The notes under the pieces were generated by a model. It had not been told where the DNA came from, made no database searches, and worked only from the letters and a program-made list of their open reading frames with translations. Below are positions 28,412-37,986 of a DNA stretch of 64,000 bases, in pieces. How positions within the stretch are numbered: the stretch's first letter is position 1; each line of letters opens with the position of its first letter. Made by a program: the position numbers and the translations under genes. Source of the stretch: Phaeosaccion multiseriatum (lineage: Eukaryota > Ochrophyta, other classes); assembly GCA_965112735.1 (NCBI GenBank), contig OZ218950.1, positions 7,192,001-7,256,000 on the forward strand, written 5' to 3'.

Positions 28412-31063
28412 GACCGAAATTTTTTGGTCATTTTTTTGAATCGGCTGGGGCACCTGAAGGAGGAGATGAATACTAGATATACGGACTATCCCAGACGAAG
28501 CGCTTGCGGAAGCTTGAGGAAAACACAGTGAACTCGGGATTGGGCAGCTGAGAGCGTGCTCGCAGCAGCTTTGTGGCAAGAACTAGCGGGTGAGCGGCAA
28601 AGGTGCGTTTTTCTCCAACCTTGGTTTCGAGAGAGAGAGAGGACGGAGGGGGGTATACCCATAGAGATAAGCCGTGGGCAAGATAGGATCTCTTCTCCAG
28701 GAGTATGCGAAACTTTTCATATGCGTCGTATGCTCTTCCGCCTCCAGCTCGTCGGCACTTTTGCCCCTGAAGTTAGGGTACTCCACCCTCACAGTTGGAT
28801 GTCTCTGAGACGTGGACGCTGCTCTATTCTACCGATTTTCAGGGCCCATCAGGGCGTCATCTCGTCCGAAGGACACGTCTGATGACCCCCGTACCGCCGC
28901 TGTCCATGGGCGGAGGGCAAGAGGTCTATCGCAGGTCGTCACCCGAGGTGGCCGAAAAGGTGAGGGCGCACGAGAGGGGGAGAGGGCGTGAGATGGAAGG
29001 CTTCGCCTGGCAGTTACGAGCGGGGCAAGAGGGATCAACATCACTCATATATAGCCTGGCTTGTGACCAAGTTTTAGCTTCAAAGGTCATAATCCCATGT
29101 GCACAATCGCATACGTGTACTCCCCTCTCTTTTGCCTTTGAAGGGCCCTTTTTGTGAGGTCATGAGCGGCCGATCCCACACCCCGTCAGAGCATCGTTCT
29201 TGCTTAAGGGGCGCTATACTAACTCCCCTGCCCCCTGTTATTGCGGGACGTGGGTGGTGGGGCTATCGAGGGGACTTCGACATCTTCCCCCGATGTCACT
29301 CCATAGGTGGGGAAGTATGAGGCTGGAGAGGAAAGGGAATGGAACCTTCCCGGCGGAGTCAAGGGCGACACAAGGTGTGTTGTGGCATCTAGTGTGTGAG
29401 CTGTCAGATGTCGAACTTTCAGCTTCAGCGAGCTTAACAAGACATGGGAAATCACCACTATGTTTACCTCCCTTATTTTGGCCCCTGTGGTTAGGTCATC
29501 ACGAGGGGTATTACCGGGGCAGGAGAACGACTGCGGCAACCATCTTGCCTCACTACAGGGAGCTAAAGGGGAAGGAGTAAGGATTTCACGAGCAGCAGTG
29601 GCAAGACGAGCGGGGGGATGAGAAACAGGCGTCCAGATAGGAGTCAAGCTTATCCGCCTCGTCGTCCACCCAGGAGACGCCGTTGCTACAAGATCATCTG
29701 CAGCTCCTCTTGGCTACTGCGGATGAGCGTGCTCGTACTCTAGCCTCCCAGCCACGAGTGAGAGAAGCTCAATCAAGCAGCAGCTGGGTGCGCCATCGGC
29801 AGCCGAGGCGGCCGTGGGAGCTGAGCCGGAGAAGGGGGGGGAGGTAGCGTGCTGTTGCTGTGGGTGGTGGTGCTCGTCGTGGCACATGGTCGAGAAGCGA
29901 TTGTGACTCAGGGGCGACAGGGCGATGAGCCGCAAGGCCATACTCAAGTCGCTGACCGCTCTGTATGCAGAGAAAGTGGGGTGGAGGCCGTGGCAGGGGG
30001 GTTAGGAGCTGCCAGAGGAGGGCTTGGCGGGCTACAGAGACGGATTTCGCAGGTAAGACGGAGCCTCGTGCAGCATCTATAGTAGTAGTAGCCGTAGCAG
30101 CACCGATAAGGGGAGGAGGGGCAGTGTGTGTACAGTTGGAGTTGCCCATCCGTGAAATTGGGTTAAAATGACGAATATACACATAGATAGCGTTGTAAAT
30201 CGCATCCTCGCCAAGGAGAGCATGTAAAGAGTACCAAATCGGCGCATGGTCATGAGGTATAGCCTCGCGTTGTATCTGGCCCATATCTATCGTCATACCC
30301 TCTCTTCCCCCTCGATCGAGGGTCAGGATGACGACGAAAAGGGGCCCTTCACACTTGTAAATTCTCTCCCTCACTCTGTAGCTCCTGAAAGGACACTTCG
30401 AGTTGCCCAGCACTCAGCAGACTATGTATCCCTCAAGTCTTCTCAAGGGTTTCATATATCGTGGTCTGCTGGTCGCACACGCTCCTCCCTCTCCTCACCA
30501 TTTTTGAGGTGAAAACTGCTGCCATAAGTGTTTCCATCTCGCCTCACCCCTTCTGCTCCACAGCACCTGCAATCGCACTCTTAGCTGCTCAACGTCGACT
30601 TCCACATGTGGGTCGCAGTCTGCTCAAAACCATTCCTCCCTCATGGGCTCTTGCTCGCACACGCTCTTCCCCCACTCCCCCCTTGTTTGAGGCCCAAATT
30701 CCCGCCAAAGCAACGGACATTTCAGCTCCACATGTTAGCCCACTATCTCCTAAGACCGCGCTCCCAGCTTCACATCGGCTATTTGACTACATAATCCGTA
30801 TTCAGCCCGAAGATTATCACCTCTTGTGTGAGCTACACCTCTCTCTTTCTCCCTTGTTCAGGGGCAAAGATCTCGTCAACATAGCAGCACATTTCACCTC
30901 CTAAATCGCTCTATACAGACGCAACAATCAGACTTTAAGCTGCTCAACATCTAGAAATATGTCTTTTCCTCAGATCTCCCGAAGCGCTTCGCCTGTGGTG
31001 CTCTGTAGCGTGCGTAATACCTCTTTTCCTGAGCCCACTCAACATGTTGAGTCTACTGATTTT

Positions 31064-31101
31064 CTACTGACATTTATCGGGGTTAATTGACATACAAGGG
31101 C
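31064..31101 (-). repeat. Right terminal inverted repeat of the transposon
   Basis: 38 bp, exact reverse complement of 28374-28411. It ends 30 bp upstream of the S-formylglutathione hydrolase start codon. A short palindrome, CTCAACATGTTGAG, lies about 25 bp inside it. Confidence 0.95.
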
Positions 31102-31131
31102 GCGCCTCCCTTCTTCCCTTCTTTCCCTTGT

Positions 31132-32689
31132 ATGGTCTCCCCCACCCTCGCCGCTCTTGCCTGCGCTCTATTTTCGTTTCTCCTCCTTAGCCAAGTCATG
31201 TCGCTGCAGCTCAATGCAGAGTGGCGCTCGTTCGGCGGCCGGCAACTCCAATACACACATGACTCATCGTCTACCAAGACGCCGATGCGATTCAGCATCT
31301 ATCTCCCCCCCCAGGCCACGAAGGACAACCCGGTTCCGGTGAGTAGCTCGCATGCAATAGAAGGGAGGGGAAGGACGAAGTCTTACTCTCTTCCTCTTTC
31401 CACCTTCTTCTTTTTCCCCCTCTCCCTCAGGTCCTCTATTATCTTTCCGGCCTCACGTGCTCAGACGAGAACGTGGTGCAGAAAGGGGCCTATCAGGCGC
31501 ACTGCGCAAGGAGAGGAATCGCGCTCGTGTGCCCGGACACGTCTCCAAGGGGGGCGAATGTGGAGGGGGAAGACGAGGCTTGGGACTTTGGCAGGTGTGT
31601 AGAGAGAAGAGAGCAAAGTGTAACTAATCAATCCAAACCCAAGCATTTGATTTAAGGATCCTCTGCTGACATGTGTCGCCTGACGAGACAGCTTGATTAT
31701 ATTCTCTCTCTCTCTCTCTCTCTCTCTGTCTGTCTGTCTCTCTCCTTGCCCCTCTCCCTGTCTCTTGCCCCCTCTCCTCCCACTCCCTGTCCCTCTTGCT
31801 CTTCCTCTCCTCTCCTCTCCTCCCACCCCTTTCCTGTTTGTCTCGTCGATCGGGCGGTGGCAGTGGGGCTGGATTCTACATCAACGCCTCCGAGGACAAG
31901 TGGAAGGTCAACTACAATATGTACGACTACTGCACCAAGGTAAGGAGGAAGGTACGCATGGGAAAAGCAAAAAATTAAAGAAGGTATACTTCATCCAGCG
32001 CACTTCTCTCTCGCTTGCGGTCTCATTCACTTGGACTCGAGCTTGAAGTACGCACGGGCGGCATGAGAGGGACTCCCATGACGAGGGCGTGACACTCTCC
32101 ACCCACACGCCGCACTTGTGTTGACACTCTCCACCCACACGCACTACTTGTGTTGGTCCTCCCCTGCCGCTCTCTCTCTCTCCTCCACTCTGTGCAATAA
32201 CGATAGGAGCTGCCAGAGCTGGTGAACAGCAACTTCCCCGTGCGACCCGACAAAGTGTCCATCTTCGGCCACAGCATGGGCGGGCACGGGGCCTTGACGC
32301 TGGCCTTCCGCAACCCCGACAGTTACACCACCGTCTCCGCCTTCTCTCCCATTTGCAACCCCGTGGACTGTCCGTGGGGGCAAAAAGCCTTTGGCGGTTA
32401 CTTTGGGGAAGCGGGCAAGACGTCTGGCAAGTGGGAGGAACACGACGCCACTTGCCTCATGCGGAAAGCCGGGCCCTTCCCTCAGCTGGGCAAGGTGCTC
32501 GTGGACATTGGTAAGGCGGACAATTTCTTGGAGCTGCAGCTCAAGCCAGAGGCCCTCCAGGCGGCGTGTTTGGAGAAGGGGCAGGAGCTGGAGCTGCGGT
32601 TGCACGACGGTTACGACCACAGCTACTTCTTCATCTCCACCTTCATGGAGGACCACATCAATTTCCATGCCGATGCCTTGTGTAAGTAA
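31132..32689 (+). CDS. ESD: S-formylglutathione hydrolase (esterase D family)
   Basis: Hydrolyses S-formylglutathione to formate and glutathione in formaldehyde detoxification, normally cytosolic. Four exons: 31132-31338, 31431-31594, 31864-31939, 32207-32689, giving 309 residues from ATG 31132 or 287 from ATG 31198. Family landmarks are dense: [60 protein letters not shown], the nucleophile elbow [33 protein letters not shown], and [12 protein letters not shown] with the catalytic His. The shorter start matches the usual ~280-residue length. The longer one adds a hydrophobic leader ([15 protein letters not shown]) that could be a signal peptide. The transposon ends only 30 bp upstream, so the transposon end may supply part of the 5' UTR or promoter. 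Confidence 0.93.
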
Positions 32690-32743
32690 TTAGCAGTCGG
32701 AGCGAGTGAAGGGGGAACCAAAAATTAAAAAAAAAAAAAAAAA

Positions 32744-33216
32744 TTATTTGAATGTGCAAGTGAATGTGAACCGCTTTGCGACGGGGAGAACCGAGAAGTC
32801 CACCGCTTGGGGGGCAGCGCTTCTGCTGCCATCCAACAAGGACGAGTCGTCTTGCTGCTGTTGCTGCTGCTGCTGCTGCTGCGCCGGCCCCAAAGAGACA
32901 CCCACACGCGTCAGCTGCACCCCCGACGACCTGCCCTTGACATGGATGGGTGGAGACACGCTGCCCGGAGGGAAGGGGCAGTCCTTGGTGCAGTGCAATT
33001 TGCTAGAGAGGACCACCTTTTGGCCCGGGTTTAGGCTCAGCCCTTTCCACACCACCAGGCGTGAAGCACGGCGCCACTCTCCTCCGTCACTGGGCTCTAC
33101 TCGAGCAGCAGCCTCGGAAACCGGGGGGGGGACGCTGATGGCCACGTCGATCGACTGGAGAGGGGCCGACAGAGTGGGATTCGCCGTTAGCCGTACGAAG
33201 ATGGCCAGAGACTCCG

Positions 33217-33250
<34 letters not shown>

Positions 33251-33989
33251 AGGCTCTTTCACCGGGCCCGGGAGGAGCCCCCCCTCGACTGCAGGAGAAG
33301 GTGCAACAGGAACAACAGCAGCAACAGCTCGCTTGCACATGGTTTGCACCAGCACCGGCAGCACGTGCGCGGCGTTGGTACATTGGTACTTGAGCACGGG
33401 GACGAATGGAGCTGCCGATGAAGGTGGAGGGGGAGGAGTACCCGCCACTGCTCGCGTGTCACAGCGGTAGCGACAGTTGGGTTCGATCTCCTCCGCGACA
33501 TTAGCGGCTGTCCGCACGGCTTGAATGTGCCGCAAGGGATCGTCCAAGCTGAGGTGGTACGGCCCCTCGGCTCGCATGCACAGCACCGTGCCCACAATGA
33601 GGTACTTCTGCAGTTGGTCGTATGAGGAAGGCAGTGGGGCGAGGGAAAGAGTTAAAGGACACAACGTTTCGATGGGGACAACGACCCGACCCAATTGTGC
33701 ACATCACTCATGTCTCTCTCAATGCCTTCCACCACCACTCTTTCTTCACGCACGTACCTCAATCGCTTTCCCCGAGATGGTCATTGTCAGCTCCTCATCG
33801 ACGGCAGCACCGACTACCACTCTCCGAACAGCCGCAGCCGGTGCCACGGCTGCTGCCAATGGCTGACCCTGTCCCAGTGTTGTTTGTGGACTCTGCTCCA
33901 GCGGTGCTTGTGGCGAAGGCCGTGGTGGACGCTCTGTCCTAGGTCCTCGTGCGTCCGCGTCCTCCTCTGGGAGGGCCTGCATAGCCTTT

Positions 33990-34022
<33 letters not shown>

Positions 34023-34588
34023 CCACCACCACCACCACCAGCAACAGCAGCAAGAGGAGGAAGAGTTGCTACCGCTCCGCGAGTGGATGCAAAGGCGGCA
34101 TCGTAAGCCCCGCTCTGCGAGGAAAACACGCCCCTCCCTTGGACGGGGCCACCGCCCGTTTTCCCGAGTCCACCATCCAGGCCCTGCAGCAGTCGAGGCG
34201 GCTCTTTCACAGGAGTGCTAGCGGCGACATTGGTTGCCTCGTCAGGTGGCGAAGCGAGCGAGGAAGGAGATATGGGTGAGAGCAGTGCATCTCCTTCTCG
34301 TCGCTCACTCGCAATGCTCGCCAAGCCCATCAACTCGAACTCGCTTCTCGCCCGTTCAGATCTGCGCCAGCAGTCATCTCCTCCCTGGCAAGGAGGGCCG
34401 CTCCCGTCTGCTGGTCCCAGGTCCTGCGCTTGCTGCTGCTGTGTCTGTGTCGTCGCCTGCAACTGGTGCAGCACCCTCGCCGTCTCTCCCCTCAACTGGA
34501 AGCGTAGATTGGCCAAAGCCCCTGCAACCGCCGGAGCGGCCCCAACAGGACCGCCACTAGATGTGGCTTGCAATTGAGGAGCAAACAT
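32744..34588 (-). CDS. Possible mu-homology-domain (muniscin-like) adaptor protein
   Basis: Two exons, 34588-33758 and 33607-32744, joined in phase (564 residues). The N-terminal part is low complexity (Gln, Ala, Gly). It ends with LTMTISGKAIE, continued by KYLIVGTVLCMRAEGPYHL across the splice. The C-terminal part has alternating beta-like segments (SLAIFVRLTANPTLSAPLQS, VDVAISVPPP-type stretch, RLVVWKGLSLNPGQKVVL) and two CAG-coded Gln runs near 33225-33250 and 32855-32882. This resembles the mu-homology domain of muniscins and AP-complex medium subunits (endocytic cargo adaptors), but no residue-level signature settles it. Stop at 32744. An upstream ATG at 34708 is also possible, directly or through a short intron ending CCCCCTGTAG. 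Treat as a hypothetical adaptor. Confidence 0.6.
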
Positions 34589-34718
34589 GACGAAGGCGAG
34601 GCCTACAGGGGGAGGAGAGAGGGGGAGAAAGAAGGGTTTTGAGAGATGCAGGCCATCTGTCATTTTTTTGGGTATTACCAACGCCCGTACGTGCTGTCTC
34701 CTCCCCATTCTCTAGCTT
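34589..34718. promoter_or_regulatory. Very short divergent intergenic region (adaptor candidate / HtrA)
   Basis: Only 130 bp separate the two start codons chosen here, and 10 bp if the adaptor starts at 34708. A shared bidirectional promoter, or transcription start sites inside each other's gene, is implied. No core promoter motif is recognised. Confidence 0.4.
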
Positions 34719-37340
34719 ATGGCTCTTCTATCGCTCTCTGTGCTGCTGCGGAGAGGCGCTGGAGCCTCCGCAGTGGGGATGTTGGCGCCGTATCTCAGGG
34801 CTGAGAGGGAGAGGAGGAGGGGAGAGAGCTGCAACAAGCTTCCTTGGGCTGCTGCTGCTGCCACGGCCGCTGCGCTCTTGTCAGCTGTCAGCTCGGCACA
34901 TTCCCGCCCTTCTGTGTCAGCGGAGGCAGCAGGCAAACCCTCTTTCCTGCAGGCACAGAAGAAGGAGCGCGCGAGTTCCCAGGTGCTGACGAGAAGGAGC
35001 ATCGCGGACGCTGCGGAGAAGGCGGCTCCATCGGTCGTCAATATCAACTCGGAAGTCAGACGTAAGAGATTTGGCCATTTGACGGCGGGGGCTTAATGGG
35101 CTGGGGCGGTGCTGAGCTCATATGTTTATGTATTCTCCCTTGCTCCTGCTTGCTGTCTGCCCGCCAGAGGGGATGTTTATGTCGGCACTATCGAGTGGGA
35201 GTGGTTTCATCCTCTCCGCCGACGGAGTAATCGCGACCAATGCTCACGTCGTCTCGGGGGCCACGCGGTCCGAGGTGATGGTGACGCTCCACTCGGGTGA
35301 ACGGCTGCCGGGCAAGGTCCACGCACTAGACGGGCAAACGGACATTGCCATAGTCAAGGTAGGTACATACATGTACATGAGGGGAAGCCTAGAGAGAGGG
35401 GGTGAAGCACCTTCTCGCCGCAAGCTCTCGTTGACCATCCATCCCCTCCCCTTAACGCCTCAGGTCAACCCTTCCAAGCCGCTCACCCCGGCGGTCATCG
35501 GCTGCTCCTCCTCCCTTCGGCCCGGAGACTGGGTTATTGCCCTGGGTTCTCCTCACCGCCTGAGCAACTCGGTGTCGGCAGGAATCGTTTCTGCGAGGGC
35601 CCGACCGGGCAGCGAGCTTGGGATGGCCAAGAGGACTGAGTATCTACAAACGGACGCAGCAGTGAACCCCGGCAACAGCGGAGGGTGGGTGACAAGGGCG
35701 GGGGGCGGGGTGTGTGGTGGTGCGGAGAGAGCAGGGAGGGGGGGGTGGAAGTGGTCTGGCGATGTGGAAGGTCCTTGGAGGGGAGCTCGTTGTCGCGTCA
35801 CCTTTCCATCATCATCATCATTATCATCATTATCATCATTCAGTTCAGTTCAGTTTCATTAGACCCCCACTCAATGGCTCGCCCGAACGGGGCGGCTCGC
35901 TGATTAACATGTGCGTCATAGCCGGACTACCCCAAGGGGCAAGCCGCCAGTCTGACGAAGTAGGGAGGAGATTCATCGGACTAATCGATGCAGGGTTCCT
36001 TGCAACTTCCTCTGACTGGGACACTTCCCTCTCCTCCTTCTGTCTCCCACCATCATACCCATCCTAACATCACTCCACATCGCGTCGGCGTCCCCTCTCT
36101 ACCCTCTCCCTTCTCCCGTCTCACCCCTCTCACCCCTCCCCCCCTCCCGTCTGCCCCCTTTGCCCTCTGCTGCGCCCCTTATCCTGCAGCCCCCTCGTGG
36201 ATTTGGACGGAGCGGTGGTGGCCATCAACACCTTGAAGCTCGCCACCTCGGACGGAATCAGGTAAGAAGCGTGTATTATGTACTGTTACGTAAGCGCCGC
36301 ATATGAGGTGGTAGACATCTGTACAGACCTTCTGTTCGCGAGCTGCACAAAGAGGGCTTCCCCCCTTGGGGTGCGACTAACCTGGCAAGAGTGGTGAAAG
36401 GAAGCTGCTCGGCACAGGGTGCGGAAGGTTAAGGAGGAGCGAGGGAGAGGAACCCAAAAGAACCATTTCCCACACGTTGAAGCTGAAAGTGAAAGTGAGG
36501 GTTCTGAGCCAAGGGCACACTGAGCAAGGGCCGTGACGCAATCGCATCCATCCCTCGTGTGGGGGAGAACAACACTGCGCCGCTTGCTCGCTGGAGCCCT
36601 GCCGGACCCCGGATGAGGGCAACTCACTCACCCACTCACTCACCCAGCCACTGACTGACTGACTGACTGACTGACTGAGTGGTCTGCTGCCTCCCCTCCT
36701 TCCCCCTTTGCTCGCTGCCCCTCTCCTCACGCCTGCCTAGCTTCTCCATCCCCATCGACGTGGCCATGTTGGTGATCCCACAGCTGCTCGAGCACGGCCG
36801 TGTGGCCAGGCCCTACATCGGTATCTCGATGGTAAGTGTGCGTATGTGTGTGTCTGTGTGTGTGTGCTTACGCAAGAGTGCTCAGATGGTGAGCATGTAA
36901 TTCGTGTTAACCCTTGCGTTATGACTGCTTTCCCCTCCCTTGGTCGCCTCTATGCCCCACTCGTCCACCTCCCAACCCCTTCCCTTCAGCTGTCTGTGGA
37001 GCGAGCCCGCTTCGACCCCGATTACCGTCCGCAAGGGGCCCAGGGGGGGGGCACTCTCGGTCAGGGGCAGCGGGGCTCCTGGCAACACAAAGTGGGCTCG
37101 CACGACATGGCCGTGCTCGTGTCGCTGGTGGAACAGGGGTCACCCGCCGATCAGGCCGGCCTGAGGGAGAGCGATCTGATCGTGGCCATCGACGGTTTCC
37201 CCGTTGTGGATGGCGGGGACGTGATCAACCGCATCGGGCTGCAGGTGGGCCGCCAGCTGGATGTGAAGGTCAAGAGGGCGGGCAGGGCCGGATACCTCAC
37301 CTTCAAGCTTAGGTCGGAGGCCTACCAACACAAGAGGTAG
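34719..37340 (+). CDS. HTRA: HtrA-family serine protease with one PDZ domain (HtrA2/Omi-like)
   Basis: ATP-independent quality-control protease, probably organellar. Six exons: 34719-35061, 35168-35358, 35464-35684, 36190-36261, 36741-36831, 36990-37340, giving 422 residues. The N-terminus is Arg-rich (MALLSLSVLLRRGAG) and followed by an Ala-rich hydrophobic segment, like the targeting and membrane anchor of mitochondrial HtrA2. The trypsin-like domain begins AAEKAAPSVVNI. The catalytic triad is visible: His in ATNAHVVSG, Asp in GQTDIAIVK, Ser in NPGNSGGPLVDLDG. The regulatory loop has GSPHRLSNSVSAGIVSA. A single C-terminal PDZ domain has QGSPADQAGLRESDLIVAID and ends near residue 420. One PDZ domain fits HtrA2 and bacterial DegS-type members, while plastid Deg1 is an alternative because its architecture is similar. 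Confidence 0.93.
36612..36678. repeat. CTCACTCAC and CTGA tandem repeats in HtrA intron 4
   Basis: CACTCACCCACTCACTCACC followed by about eight CTGA units. Confidence 0.8.
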
Positions 37341-37986
37341 CGGCGAGGGAGTGAGGGAGGGAGGAGGCCTATCTTCAACAAGAGATGGGACACGGGCAGT
37401 GAGGTGGTGATGCCGTAGGCCTCTCCGAAGAGAAGCAGTCGTCGAGGTGTTGGCCCTCCCTTCCGCTGCACTCTCAATCCCTCGTGAGTCTCTCGTGGGC
37501 TTCCCCTCCGTATTCCTTCAGATACGGAGATGCAAGCAAGCGATAAAAACAGGAATCAGTCACGCGGGTGCTCCACCCTGCTCCTTGCCCGTCCTGGCCT
37601 CTCTGTGCCGACGCCGGACCCCAGCAGCAGCGACAGCTCTGCGGCTGTCCATCTGTCCACTGCCGGCCGTGAGGCAGGGGACAAGCACCTCAAACTGCAA
37701 ACTGCTGGAATGGAGGGCACTGGGGCACTGTCCATCCCTCCTTGCCCTCCCTCGTGTTGGCCGTATGGGCCCGTATGGAGGGTTTCATCAGCAGGCCCTA
37801 GAGAGACCCCCCTGCTCGCCCCTGCTTGCCCCTGCTTGCCCGTGCTGACTGCGATAGTACCCACACAACCGATGGCGCATAGCCGCAGGTAGAGCTAGCC
37901 CAAGCCCCTGCTGAGCCGCTGCTGAGCCGTGTTGAGCCGCTGCCGAGCAGCCTCAACCGACGGTGATAAGTCCTCGAGCAGCTTCC
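37341..37986. other. Intergenic region between convergent HtrA and coiled-coil genes
   Basis: No gene recognised. Contains short GAGCCGCTGCTGAGCCG-type repeats (about 37910-37950) and CTGCTTGCCC repeats (about 37810-37840). Confidence 0.5.

Larger units (their letters stand above)
28374..31101. mobile_element. Non-autonomous DNA transposon with 38 bp perfect terminal inverted repeats
   Basis: The left end (28374-28411) and right end (31064-31101) are exact reverse complements over 38 bp, starting GCCCTTGTATGTCAATTAAC. The element is 2,728 bp. The interior has no ORF longer than about 215 codons and none with a recognisable transposase motif, so it is probably a deletion derivative mobilised in trans. 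Degenerate internal repeats of roughly 180 bp occur near the right end (30470-30920), for example CGCACACGCTCYTCCC twice and GCTGCTCAACRTC twice. No target-site duplication is visible in the 9-10 bp flanking each end. Superfamily cannot be assigned. Confidence 0.85.

Noticed and set aside
28556-30512. Short open frames inside the transposon as a possible transposase
   Set aside because: All are below about 215 codons, lie in different frames, and show no recognisable catalytic DDE/D or zinc-finger motif.
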